Origin: Bacteroidales bacterium
GTDB taxonomy: Bacteria; Bacteroidota; Bacteroidia; Bacteroidales; UBA7960
Direction: 5' to 3'
DNA: 63,161 nt
Assembly: GCA_003560165.1 (NCBI GenBank)
Contig: PWJC01000052.1
Coordinates: 1 to 63,161, forward strand
Numbering within the stretch: position 1 is the first letter of the stretch; every line of letters begins with the position of its first letter. Both the position numbers and the translations under genes were made by a program. This document shows positions 54,453 through 63,023 of this stretch, in pieces. Below the pieces are notes generated by a model. That model saw only the letters and a program-made list of their open reading frames with translations, was not told the DNA's origin and made no database searches.

Positions 54453-54686
54453 AGCTTTTGGGTTTTGGCTGTTGGGTTTTGGCTGTTGGCTGTTGGGTTT
54501 TGGCTGTTGGCAGTTGGCTTTTTAAACTTTTCAACTTTTCAACTTTTCAACTTTTCAACTCTTCAACTTTTCAACTTTTCAACTCTTCAACTTTTCAACC
54601 TTCTTCTTCCTACTTACTACTTACTACTTACTACTTACTACTTACTACTTACTACCTTCTACCTCCTCCCTTCTCCCTCCTCCCAC
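54453..54686 (-). repeat. Modular repeat R4 (A-B-C-D on plus; D'-C'-B'-A' in gene sense)
   Basis: On plus: A, units GGCTGTT/GGGTTTT (54453-54518); B, units TTTTCAAC/TCTTCAAC (54519-54600); junction TTCTTCTTCC; C, units CTACTTA (54609-54652); D, units CCTTCTA and variants (54653-54685). It fills the gap between the SpoIID gene and the MFS gene completely. In the sense of both genes it runs from the SpoIID stop to 5 bases before the MFS ATG. It shares both inner junctions with R5. Confidence 0.95.
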
Positions 54687-56027
54687 TCAGTATATCTTCT
54701 CCACTGCGGCTCCCCTGAAATAATGCGCCAAAATGTCTGTATAGCTATATCCCCTGCTTCCCATTACCGCAGCGCCTATCTGGCACAAACCCACTCCATG
54801 CCCCCATCCGGCCCCGGAGAAAAGATACTTTTGGGGGACACCCTGGTGGATATCTGCGGGACGGGCAACAAATGCGGCGCTATACAGATGGGAGGATGAA
54901 AAAGCCTTCCTGATCTCCAGCTCCTTGCCGATGATCACCTCCCCCCGGCTGCCCCTAATGCCCAGCCTGATCAGCCGGCCCGACACCCCCCGGCTGACAG
55001 GGATCAGTTCCAGGACCTCTCCCACATCGACCGACACCCTGGATTTCAGCAATTCCCTGATTTCTTCCTGGGAGTATTCGACCTGCCAGCGAAAAAAATC
55101 AACCGTTTCCCTGTCGTAATCGTTCAAAATCTGCGAAAGCACCTCAGGGTCGGCCGTGTTGCAAAAGGCCTCCGGAGAGTTTGTGATCCATGCCCCGGCT
55201 TTTTCCTCTGTATCCAGCACGGTATCGAAGCCCGGCGGGGGTCGGTGGTTGTCGGTCACTTTGGTCAGATAGGGATGACGGACCGCTTCCCACACATTTT
55301 CGAACAACTCGGTAATGCCCCCGCAGCATTTCGAATACCTGGCGTCGCAAATGCCGCCCTCATGGGTCAGCACCATTCCGGCAGTGGCGTCAACGGCTTT
55401 GCGTACAGCCGGTGTGGAAGCCCTGCTCAGCCCCTGGTAACGCTGGCAATGATCGTCGGCGCATACGTGGAAGTGAGTGTGGTCTTCGCGATCGTACCAC
55501 CGGATGCGTTCTCCTTCATCTTCTTTAATTCCGGGGCTTCGCCCCTGCCCTTTCAGACGTCTGGCCTTCTCATGCTGGGCCATCAGCCAGCTGCGTGAAA
55601 CGACGGCATGGGCTTTCAAAAGTTCCTCCGATGAGGTAGCGCTCATTTCGGAGGAAATGACGCTTTTCAGGTAGTCTTCCAGCAAAAGGATGTTGATAGC
55701 CAACAGTCTGCCATCGGACTCCATGATGCTCAGGGTTCCCGGAAAATGCTGTTTTTCCTTTCTTTCCCAGTGAAAGCCGATGCCAATGGTCACATCGCTG
55801 AGTTCGAAGGATGCCTCTGCGGAACCGACCGGCGAAAACACAAGTGGCAGGTCTGTACGCTCTTTCCGGCCGCCCAGTTGCAACCGCCACCCCCCTTCTG
55901 CTGTTGATTCCAGAAAACCTTCACCACTCAGACGCGGCCCACCCCTGCCTATTTCGTAGCTCCCGTGCAGCCTGAAGGCAATTTTCGGTGCGCTCATGAT
56001 CCCCACCCGGATGATTGATTGTTGCAT
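54687..56027 (-). CDS. SpoIID/LytB-domain protein without signal peptide
   Basis: 446 residues. The SpoIID core is clear: LEDYLKSVISSEMSATSSEELLKAHAVVSRSW (catalytic Glu127 in SSEM), a zinc-type motif FHVCADDHCQRYQG, TAGMVLTHEGGICDARYSKCCGG and the C-terminal GAGWGHGVGLCQIGA. SpoIID proteins cut glycan strands that lack stem peptides. No signal peptide or membrane segment is visible at the N-terminus (SIIRVGIMSAPKIAFRLHG), so it is probably cytosolic or leaves by a route not visible here. Its stop is next to repeat R4. Neighbours are a GNAT and an MFS permease. Confidence 0.87.
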   Translation of the reverse strand: MQQSIIRVGIMSAPKIAFRLHGSYEIGRGGPRLSGEGFLESTAEGGWRLQLGGRKERTDLPLVFSPVGSAEASFELSDVTIGIGFHWERKEKQHFPGTLSIMESDGRLLAINILLLEDYLKSVISSEMSATSSEELLKAHAVVSRSWLMAQHEKARRLKGQGRSPGIKEDEGERIRWYDREDHTHFHVCADDHCQRYQGLSRASTPAVRKAVDATAGMVLTHEGGICDARYSKCCGGITELFENVWEAVRHPYLTKVTDNHRPPPGFDTVLDTEEKAGAWITNSPEAFCNTADPEVLSQILNDYDRETVDFFRWQVEYSQEEIRELLKSRVSVDVGEVLELIPVSRGVSGRLIRLGIRGSRGEVIIGKELEIRKAFSSSHLYSAAFVARPADIHQGVPQKYLFSGAGWGHGVGLCQIGAAVMGSRGYSYTDILAHYFRGAAVEKIY

Positions 56028-56077
56028 TTGGTTATCGTTTTTATGTTTCGGTGTTTGGAGAAGTCAAGAAGGTTAAA

Positions 56078-56270
56078 GGCTGTTGGGTTTTGGCTGTTGG
56101 GTTTTGGCTGTTGGCTGTTGGGTTTTGGCTGTTGGCTGTTGGCTTTTTAAACTTTTAAACTTTTCAACTCTTAAACTTTTCAACTCTTCAACTTTTCAAC
56201 GTTCTTCTTCCTACCTACTACCTACTACCTACTACTTACTACTTACTACTTACTACCTTCCACCTTCCGT
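56078..56270 (-). repeat. Modular repeat R5 (A-B-C-D on plus)
   Basis: On plus: A (56078-56143), B with TTTTAAAC and TTTTCAAC units (56142-56200), junction TTCTTCTTCC, C with CTACCTA and CTACTTA units (56211-56253), D (56253-56270). It lies between the GNAT stop (22 bases away, with a small hairpin) and the SpoIID start (50 bases away). Order and polarity are the same as in R4 and R6. Confidence 0.95.
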
Positions 56271-56273
56271 CAA

Positions 56274-56289
56274 CCCCGTCGACACGGGG
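56274..56289. terminator. Small hairpin at the GNAT stop codon
   Basis: CCCCGT-CGAC-ACGGGG ends 2 bases from the GNAT stop codon. No T-run follows in the gene's sense direction, so it may be a transcript-end or processing structure joined to repeat R5. Confidence 0.4.
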
Positions 56290-56291
56290 GT

Positions 56292-57209
56292 TTATTGTAT
56301 TGTTTTTTCCATTCTCCAGAACACCCGGTCGATAGAGGCATCCACATAATGAGCATAAAATGCAACGGGGGCAACCCAGGGAATAATGGCCTGACGGTGT
56401 CCCTGGTCCTGCATGTCCTGAAGGCAGCGCTTAAGTAACACATTGCCCACACCAAGGCCCCTCGCATCGGGATGGGTGCCCATCGGGCCGAACCAGCCGC
56501 TGCCCTTGTTGTTGCCATTGTGCACTGAAAAAGCTATTATCCGGTTATTTTTCAAGGCAATATGCACCGAGGGCGGACTATCCCGCATGGCCATATCCAC
56601 CTCGTTGTTCCACAGGGCCCATTCCTGGCTCAGCAAATCCCGCAATGCCGGGAGGTCGGCTTCGCCGGCACGGCGCACTTCCACTCCCCTTTCCTGCAGG
56701 CTGCGCTCGGCCAGCCCGGTCGACCAGTCTTTGCCCTGCAACGGTGCAAGCATGTTGACGGCCTCCCCCACCTGTTTAAACCCATGCCTTAGCGCAAAGC
56801 AATAGGCAGGGGTATACCTCGGATCCAGCCCTGGCATGAAATAATTAAGGGGCACGTCGTACCAGCGCATGGCCGTCACCCCGCTTTGCTTCAGCAGGCC
56901 CTCTGCCCGTTCGTACAACCGGCTGCCCAGGCCGCGCCGTCGATGCGGCTTGCCCACTGCCATCAGTTTCACATAGCCAAGCCGCTGACCCCTGATGTCG
57001 CGTTGAACGCAATACAGCATCCCGGCGATCAGTTCACCGGCCATTGCCGTAAAGCACAGACCGGAGTCGGCCATGGGGTCGTCGTGCAGCTTCTCCCCCA
57101 GCATGCCGGCCCCGATGCTGTCGTAGTCCCAATTGCTGTCGAGAAAGGCAGCCATGGCCTCCAGATCCTCCGGCCAGCCCTGAACAATGCGTATGTCTTT
57201 GTTTTTCAT
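56292..57209 (-). CDS. Tandem GNAT N-acetyltransferase
   Basis: About 305 residues with two GNAT domains: the first (about 1-150) has YVKLMAVGKPHRRRGLGSRLYERAE, the second (about 170-300) has GPMGTHPDARGLGVGNVLLKRCL, each with a CoA loop (RRGLGSR and ARGLGVG). Both look usable for CoA binding. Cytosolic. The start is MKNKDIRIVQG; a longer frame to 57275 would take its first codons from repeat R6. In this cluster it may acetylate an amino sugar or a precursor, but no substrate is shown by the sequence. Confidence 0.82.
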   Translation of the reverse strand: MKNKDIRIVQGWPEDLEAMAAFLDSNWDYDSIGAGMLGEKLHDDPMADSGLCFTAMAGELIAGMLYCVQRDIRGQRLGYVKLMAVGKPHRRRGLGSRLYERAEGLLKQSGVTAMRWYDVPLNYFMPGLDPRYTPAYCFALRHGFKQVGEAVNMLAPLQGKDWSTGLAERSLQERGVEVRRAGEADLPALRDLLSQEWALWNNEVDMAMRDSPPSVHIALKNNRIIAFSVHNGNNKGSGWFGPMGTHPDARGLGVGNVLLKRCLQDMQDQGHRQAIIPWVAPVAFYAHYVDASIDRVFWRMEKTIQ

Positions 57210-57248
57210 CTTGTGCCCATCGTTTAAACGTGCAAACCAATTCATTCT

Positions 57249-57334
57249 ATTGGCTGTTGGCTGTTGGCTTTTCAACTTTTCAACTTTTCAACTTTTCAAC
57301 TTTTCAACTTTCTTCTTCCTACCTACTACCTACT
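57249..57334 (-). repeat. Modular repeat R6 (A-B-C on plus)
   Basis: On plus: A (57249-57270), B with TTTTCAAC units (57269-57310), junction TTCTTCTTCC, then a short C (57320-57334). The stop codon and last codons of the DUF4922 gene lie in the C units. It lies 40 bases before the GNAT start. There is no D module: the gene end takes its place. Confidence 0.93.
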
Positions 57335-58293
57335 GCCCTGATAATGCGATCTATATCGGCCTGGGCCGGGCATACCTGTTCGAAAACATCCTTTACCACC
57401 TCCCTGCCTATCCTGGGGAAATCCTGCTCTCTGGGGATGATGAACATGCCCCCCATGTCCACGGATGCCGGGCTCAGCAGAATACGGTCATCGCCTTCTG
57501 CATAGAACTGCCACGGACGGTGAGCCCTGCGGGGGAACACAGCAACCCGCAATATCTCTTTGTGTTCCCAGGCCAGGACATTGAGCATCGGCTCCTCCTG
57601 CCTGGCCCCGCCATGGGGTAAAAGGGCCAGCAAATCCTCAAAGGTCCGGCAGAGGGCCCTGTCATCAGCGCCTTCGAGCACAAGGCAGGGGCGGCCGTAG
57701 CCCCGGGGCGACCAGATCGTGTTCCCCCCCGACTCCCTGAGCAGGGATTTGGGAAGGATATCCAACTCCTTCCCAATGGGGAGGAAGCCCTTGTTGCCGG
57801 CCTGGAAATGAAAATGATCGGGTGCCGAAGCCCCGCAGCCCGGGCCGTTGTAAAATACCACAAAGTCGTCCAGTTCCCTGGCCAGGGCCAGCATGGGCGC
57901 CATGCGGCCCGCTATCCTCTGGGGAAGGTGTTCCCTTAGCGGAATGGTCAGGTGGCGGGTGAAAATGGGGAAGGGATTCACCAGGATAAGGTAATCGGCA
58001 CCGAAGGATACCCCGCGTTGCTGTGGGGGCAAATGGGCTGGGCACAGGAAACATTTCCGCTCACTCACCGACTTTTGGTCGACCCTGGCGGCCGAGGAAG
58101 TGATCCGCCACGGATTGTGTTGCACCCCGATCACGACCCCCCTGCCCAGTGTCAAAAAGCGTTGGTGCACCTGTTTTAGCCCTGCATAGTTGCCCGAGGC
58201 CAGTTCCCAGCCCCGGAGCTGTTGTTCGAACAGGGCATAGACCCTTTCCTGCAAGCCCATCGGTCTATCAGGATTCGTCCCTTCTTTTGCCAT
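57319..58293 (-). CDS. DUF4922 protein with GalT/Ap4A-phosphorylase-like HIT motif
   Basis: 324 residues, cytosolic. A Cys pair near the N-terminus (KCFLCPAHLP) and NPFPIFTRHLTIP precede the key motif GPGCGASAPDHFHFQAG near residue 165; the HxHxQ pattern is that of galactose-1-phosphate uridylyltransferase, Ap4A phosphorylase and GDP-sugar phosphorylases. The family is common in Bacteroidota and unstudied. It may break or form a nucleotide-sugar or dinucleotide bond. The last residues (VGSR) and the stop are encoded in repeat R6. It starts 3 bases after the GT2 stop, so the two are coupled. Confidence 0.85.
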   Translation of the reverse strand: MAKEGTNPDRPMGLQERVYALFEQQLRGWELASGNYAGLKQVHQRFLTLGRGVVIGVQHNPWRITSSAARVDQKSVSERKCFLCPAHLPPQQRGVSFGADYLILVNPFPIFTRHLTIPLREHLPQRIAGRMAPMLALARELDDFVVFYNGPGCGASAPDHFHFQAGNKGFLPIGKELDILPKSLLRESGGNTIWSPRGYGRPCLVLEGADDRALCRTFEDLLALLPHGGARQEEPMLNVLAWEHKEILRVAVFPRRAHRPWQFYAEGDDRILLSPASVDMGGMFIIPREQDFPRIGREVVKDVFEQVCPAQADIDRIIRAVGSR

Positions 58294-58296
58294 GAC

Positions 58297-59775
58297 CTAT
58301 GCCTTATTGCTGTTCATGGCGATCCTGGCCCACAGTTCGATGGTACGTATCCTGTCCTTGTAAAAGTTGTGGCTGTTCTGCCTGCCGATATCCAGTGAGG
58401 CATCGGTGTTGTCTTCCCAGCGCCGGCACAGGTAGAGTGGCTCATAAATGCGCCCGATCCGGTAGTGGCGCGATATCTGCAGGGCCACGGCATAATCCTC
58501 ACCGTAGCTCACATTGGGCAGGCGGACCAATCGAAGGACCGGGGTATAGAACGCCCTGGGGGCCCCCAGCCCGTTGATCCGCAGTGCATTGTTGCGTCCG
58601 TTGTCGGGGGTCCACTCCCGGTGGTCGATCAGCCCCGGGGGGATCTCCTCAAGCTTGAAGTTGACCATGCGGTAGCTGCCCACCACCATGGCACACTGCT
58701 GGGAATAAAATGAATCGACGATCTGGCGGACCACCTGGTCGTGAAGGTAAAGGTCGTCGCTGTCGAGTTGTATGGCAAAACGTCCACAGGCCTCATGAAA
58801 CAAGCCAATGTTCCAGCATCCGCCGATGCCCAGGTCATCCCTGCCGGGGACCACATGGATCAGCCGATCGTCTTCGCGCGAAAGCTCTTCCAGCAACTGC
58901 GATGTCCCGTCGTTCGAATGGTTGTCGACCACGATCAGGTTAAAGGAAAAGGGGGTCTGTTGTGCAAAGACCGAACGAACGGCATCTTCGATGGTCCTGA
59001 TACGGTTTTTAACGGGGATGATCACCGAAGCCTCCGCCGGGAAATCCCCTGCCGACAGATCCACCTCAGAAAAAACGGGGCTCAGCCAGCCACCGATTGC
59101 CTTCAGGTGAGAGGTGCAAGCCTTTTCCATCTCGATCTGCACTTCCCTGTTTTTGGGATCGACGTAATCGAAGATTTTCTCGCCCGAGCTGCGGGTATCG
59201 GTTTCCATTTCGGTATAAAGGAATTCGGGGATCCTGAGCAGCCGGTTTTCGCGGGATACCCGAAGCCGCAGATCGTACAGGCCGGCATACAGAAAGTCCT
59301 GGTCCATACGGGACACGGTCCGGCGCAGGTCTTCGGTGCGGTAAAGCAAAACCGGCCCGAAGTTGAAGTCGTCGCGCAGGCTGCCATCCTGGTAATCAAT
59401 CACCGGCAAGGCCGATAAGTTGCCGTCCTTCATCTGGTAGTGATCGGAATAGACCATGCCAGACCCGGTGCTTTGAGCAACCTGAAGCATCCTTTCGAGC
59501 GCAAAAGCCCCCAGCCTGAGCGGTTGGGTCTTGTTGTAGACAAGGACATATTCCGAATTGCACAAGGCCGACATTTGCTTCACCCCCCGGGTCGACTGCA
59601 TGCTACCGATGTCGGCGTAACGGCCCTTTTCGGGCATTCGCAGCTTTTCGTGGGGGGGCTTGCCCACTATAAAAATGCTGCTCACCAGTGGGTGGTTGCC
59701 CAGTTCATCCAGGCTGGCCTGCAGTTCAGTGCGTTCTCCTGCGGGTAAAAAACAACTGATCGTAGATTGGTTCAT
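58297..59775 (-). CDS. Family 2 glycosyltransferase
   Basis: About 492 residues, cytosolic. The GT-A core starts near residue 240: [21 protein letters not shown], then [15 protein letters not shown], with the metal motif in [13 protein letters not shown]. The first 230 residues are a separate region with partial GT-A character ([14 protein letters not shown], then [21 protein letters not shown]). The gene is coupled to DUF4922 (3 bases) and follows the amidase-like gene by 14 bases. Nothing shows the acceptor; the context suggests a cell-wall or intracellular glycan. The start at 59775 (MNQSTISC) is preferred to 59781. Confidence 0.85.
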   Translation of the reverse strand: MNQSTISCFLPAGERTELQASLDELGNHPLVSSIFIVGKPPHEKLRMPEKGRYADIGSMQSTRGVKQMSALCNSEYVLVYNKTQPLRLGAFALERMLQVAQSTGSGMVYSDHYQMKDGNLSALPVIDYQDGSLRDDFNFGPVLLYRTEDLRRTVSRMDQDFLYAGLYDLRLRVSRENRLLRIPEFLYTEMETDTRSSGEKIFDYVDPKNREVQIEMEKACTSHLKAIGGWLSPVFSEVDLSAGDFPAEASVIIPVKNRIRTIEDAVRSVFAQQTPFSFNLIVVDNHSNDGTSQLLEELSREDDRLIHVVPGRDDLGIGGCWNIGLFHEACGRFAIQLDSDDLYLHDQVVRQIVDSFYSQQCAMVVGSYRMVNFKLEEIPPGLIDHREWTPDNGRNNALRINGLGAPRAFYTPVLRLVRLPNVSYGEDYAVALQISRHYRIGRIYEPLYLCRRWEDNTDASLDIGRQNSHNFYKDRIRTIELWARIAMNSNKA

Positions 59776-59789
59776 AAGCAACAGGTCTT

Positions 59790-62700
59790 TTATGGCTGTT
59801 TGAAAAAATTAAGTATCTGTTTCATGAGGTAGTCCCGTTCTCCCTCGTCGATAATGGCCTCAAAGGGGAAGCCCATTGAAAAAGCCTTGTGACCACCCTG
59901 GTAGAGCACCGCTGCGCTCGACTTGCCAGGGGCGTAACGGTATGCCGTGGCCCCGCCCCCGGCAACGGCTTCAATGGCATCGGGAGCCCCGACCGTATAG
60001 ATCAGCGGATGCCAGCCGGTATTGATGGCCAGGGCCTCAAAACCCATCGCTCCGGCAATTGCCGTCGGGGTTAGCCCGGGGGTGTTGCTGGCATTGTCCG
60101 ACCGCCAGAGGAAGCCCAGAATGTCTTCGGCAAAGCGGACAGCTTCCGCGTCGTTGTGCCGGATCATGTCGGTGCCGGTGTAAGCACCCGAAACAAGGAT
60201 ATTACCTCCCGAAAGGGCGTATTGCCGGAGCCCTTCCCTCATGGGCGGACTGAAGACCCTGAAAACAGTTTTATTGCTGCCTGGCCACTCGGGAATCCCC
60301 TTCTGAAGGCCCGCGACAAGGTTCACCGCCCAATAGTCGGATGAGGTGAATGAACCGGCCTCAAAGGCCTTCCTGCTTACCGATACGAAGGAGTACCCGG
60401 CGTTGCGGATGGCTTTGCCGTGAACAGATGGATAGTCGAAGCTGTTTCCCTGCCGTATCCGGCCTTCCCAGTCTGCATAGCTGGCACCACAGCCGGGGCT
60501 GTCGTCATCCAGCCAGGGCGATCCCCTGTCGAAATCGTATTGCATGCCGGTATAAGCCACCGAATGTCCGAGGGGAACATCCATTCCCCCCCACCAACGG
60601 CGTCCGGCCAATTGGCCGGTATCGAATACCTGCGGACCGCTGAGGCGGTCAAAGCCATTGACCACCAGCACCTCTTCCTGCTGGCCGGGCAACAGGGCCA
60701 CCGACAGGATTTCGGAGGGGAAGCTTTCTCCTCCGCTGTTCAGTGCGGTTACCTTGTACGAATAGATGGTATGCCAGGCGGGGAGTTCGATCAGGGCATA
60801 GGGATCGCTTACCACCCACCCCTGGCAGAATCCGGCTCCTTCGGCACGCTGGTAAATTTTGTAATGGGAAGGCACGGCCGAATCTTCCAGCTTATCCCCG
60901 GCCCCCCGCCACGACAGCATGATGGTTTTTCCTTCCACCCGCCTGATGGCCATGCTGTCGGGAGGCAGGGGTTTTACCACGGCCTCCCTGCCTTCCTGCC
61001 CGGCAAGGAAGCGAAGGATGCCCTTGTAAATGGCACGCCCCACCATAAACTGGAAGCGGGGGTCGAGCCCGTAGCTGATATCGGCCAGGTTTTGATGGGA
61101 ATACAATTCGAGTAGCATGGCCGGCACATTCGGACGCCAGGCTTCCGAATACGCCCGGTCCCATAGTGCCCGCCGTGTCCAATCTGGATTTGCCATAGCC
61201 CGGATGTCGGAAACGATCTGATCCTGGACCATGTCGGAGAGGTCACGGCCGGCCAGCCGGGAAACCCCATCGGGAAACATCCCCCCGTCGCGCTCAGCGC
61301 TGTAGATGGCCAGGGTGCCTATGACCGAATCGCCGGGAGTTACTCCCGCATCGGTATGAAATGAAAGGGAAAGGTCGATGGGGATGCCCAGACCCGCATT
61401 CCTGTCATTTTGAGGTCCGAAAGGAGCTCCCATCAGAAAATTAACCCATTCGCCCCGCGACATGTAGTCGTCGTTGTAGTCATTCCTTCCTTCATTGAGC
61501 GAATACACAAGGGTATCGGGCATTCCGGCATATTGCAGGTAATACCGGGCGCCTTCCTGATAGCGGGGCCGTCCGCTGGTCCGCCAGGTGGAATGCTCAG
61601 GCAGGGGGCCGGGTACTGAGGCTTCGGTGACATCCGTTTGGCGGTCTGAGTCCGAACGCCGGTTGGGGAGGGAAATGCCGGATGCCCCCCTGGCAATGCT
61701 ACCCATCCCCCCGCCAAAACGCACAGCACCCGCAGTAAGTACCCCATCATGAGCGGAATGGGTGAGCAGTTGCAGCCGACCCGACTCAGAATCGAGTCCC
61801 TGCTTAAAATAAAAATGCCCCAGATAGACCCAGGTGCCGTGGCCCATGGCCTGGTTTACCTCAAAGCTGGCCGTTCCTCCTGCATAACTGAGATCAAGCC
61901 TTGCATCGGGTACCGCAGCAGCCGTTTTGGCCCAGGAAAAATACACAGCATACTTCCCACTGGCCGGGATATCGGGCACATAGGTCAGGGAGCCACCCTG
62001 GTTGGTGGGTATCTTCAGATGCACTCCTTCATCGAAAGGGTTTACAGGCCCGGTCAGGGGTTCAATGCGGTCAAATCCACCCGATTCCTGCTTCCACCCG
62101 GCCTGCCCGTGATCCACCAGCAGCTGACCCTGGTTCCCGGCAATGCCCGGTCCGATGATCACTTCGTGCACCTGCACATCCCTTTCCCTGGGCAACAATA
62201 CATTGGCGCCGGCATTTTCGAGCATGGGGGCGACATACCCCAGCACGTAGTCGGCCGTAAGCATGTCTTCTACCGTGCCGAACAGCCTGGCCCGCTGCCA
62301 TTGCCAGCGGTCGTTCACGGCATTGTAATAATAACCGTGGCTGTGCCAGAGTGCAATGTGGTTTCCCGATAAGCCGCCCTCAAATCCGGGTTGTCCGGTT
62401 TTCCTGACCAGGGCCGGGACAGGGGAACGCGGCCTGATCCTCAGGGTGTCGGGGGGAATGTGGCCGTTGCGGAAGTGGTTCGGCACAAAATCGGTAAGTG
62501 GGTTGTCCCCGCTAAGCAGGCTGAGGCTGTAATTTCTGAAAACCCATCCCAGGCTGTTCATCAGTCCGGTTTCGAGCGATAGCAACCAGGGGACCCTCAT
62601 GGGCAGATGGGTGATTGCCGGACTGAAATGCACCGCAATATGGCGGTCTCTCCGCATGACAACGATGCTGTCGATCCCCATATGCCCCAGGTGGCGGTAG

Positions 62701-62858
62701 TGAAGGAAAAAATCATCGAAATCATCCAGGCGGTTCACTGCCCGGCGTTCGACCCAGCGATCGGGCGAAAACACCGACTGCCCGCTGGCCGCGCCCCCTA
62801 TCAGCAGGAGAGGCAAGAGACAAAAGAGCCTGCGAAGCACCCGGGAAATTCCTTTCAT
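59790..62858 (-). CDS. Exported golvesin-domain, amidase/xanthan-lyase-like protein
   Basis: 1,022 residues. A signal peptide is visible ([13 protein letters not shown]). A golvesin-type beta domain spans about 250-400 ([46 protein letters not shown]). An N-acetylmuramoyl-L-alanine-amidase-like domain follows at about 440-640 ([17 protein letters not shown], then [16 protein letters not shown]). A fibronectin-III-like part lies at about 650-740 and a flavodoxin/GATase-like C-terminal domain ends the protein. Homologues are often called xanthan lyases, without proof. It is the first gene of the minus-strand cluster and has a full promoter upstream. Confidence 0.82.
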   Translation of the reverse strand: MKGISRVLRRLFCLLPLLLIGGAASGQSVFSPDRWVERRAVNRLDDFDDFFLHYRHLGHMGIDSIVVMRRDRHIAVHFSPAITHLPMRVPWLLSLETGLMNSLGWVFRNYSLSLLSGDNPLTDFVPNHFRNGHIPPDTLRIRPRSPVPALVRKTGQPGFEGGLSGNHIALWHSHGYYYNAVNDRWQWQRARLFGTVEDMLTADYVLGYVAPMLENAGANVLLPRERDVQVHEVIIGPGIAGNQGQLLVDHGQAGWKQESGGFDRIEPLTGPVNPFDEGVHLKIPTNQGGSLTYVPDIPASGKYAVYFSWAKTAAAVPDARLDLSYAGGTASFEVNQAMGHGTWVYLGHFYFKQGLDSESGRLQLLTHSAHDGVLTAGAVRFGGGMGSIARGASGISLPNRRSDSDRQTDVTEASVPGPLPEHSTWRTSGRPRYQEGARYYLQYAGMPDTLVYSLNEGRNDYNDDYMSRGEWVNFLMGAPFGPQNDRNAGLGIPIDLSLSFHTDAGVTPGDSVIGTLAIYSAERDGGMFPDGVSRLAGRDLSDMVQDQIVSDIRAMANPDWTRRALWDRAYSEAWRPNVPAMLLELYSHQNLADISYGLDPRFQFMVGRAIYKGILRFLAGQEGREAVVKPLPPDSMAIRRVEGKTIMLSWRGAGDKLEDSAVPSHYKIYQRAEGAGFCQGWVVSDPYALIELPAWHTIYSYKVTALNSGGESFPSEILSVALLPGQQEEVLVVNGFDRLSGPQVFDTGQLAGRRWWGGMDVPLGHSVAYTGMQYDFDRGSPWLDDDSPGCGASYADWEGRIRQGNSFDYPSVHGKAIRNAGYSFVSVSRKAFEAGSFTSSDYWAVNLVAGLQKGIPEWPGSNKTVFRVFSPPMREGLRQYALSGGNILVSGAYTGTDMIRHNDAEAVRFAEDILGFLWRSDNASNTPGLTPTAIAGAMGFEALAINTGWHPLIYTVGAPDAIEAVAGGGATAYRYAPGKSSAAVLYQGGHKAFSMGFPFEAIIDEGERDYLMKQILNFFKQP

Positions 62859-62915
62859 GGTGTGAATGTTGCGGCCCCGTCAGCCAAAGAAGCCGGCAGT
62901 GCCCGGTATGGTTCT

Positions 62916-62945
62916 CAAAAGTATTAACTCTTTTCCAATTACAAA
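62916..62945 (-). promoter_or_regulatory. Promoter of the cell-wall cluster
   Basis: On the minus strand TTTG (plus 62942-62945), 18 bases, then TACTTTTG (plus 62916-62923). Both boxes match the Bacteroidota consensus exactly and at normal spacing, the best promoter in the window. The transcript start would be near 62911, with a leader of about 53 bases. Confidence 0.7.
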
Positions 62946-63023
62946 AAAATGACACACTTATATTGAACATTCCTCTTTAGCCTGCAAGCATTGCGACAGT
63001 TAAAACCAGGGAAAACCCCAACA

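Noticed and set aside
52787..54454. 555-residue open frame antisense to the MFS gene
   Set aside because: Same cause; its composition is rich in Gly, His and Gln, typical of antisense translation, with no domain.
54441..54899. Hydrophobic open frame across repeat R4 on plus (heptapeptide WLLAVGF and octapeptide FNFSTFQL repeats), with similar frames over R2, R5 and R6
   Set aside because: A perfect 7- or 8-base repeat gives the same cyclic peptide in all three frames, and the modules lack stops on this strand, so such frames arise without selection. There is no ATG start in the repeats and each frame runs into the antisense of a real gene.
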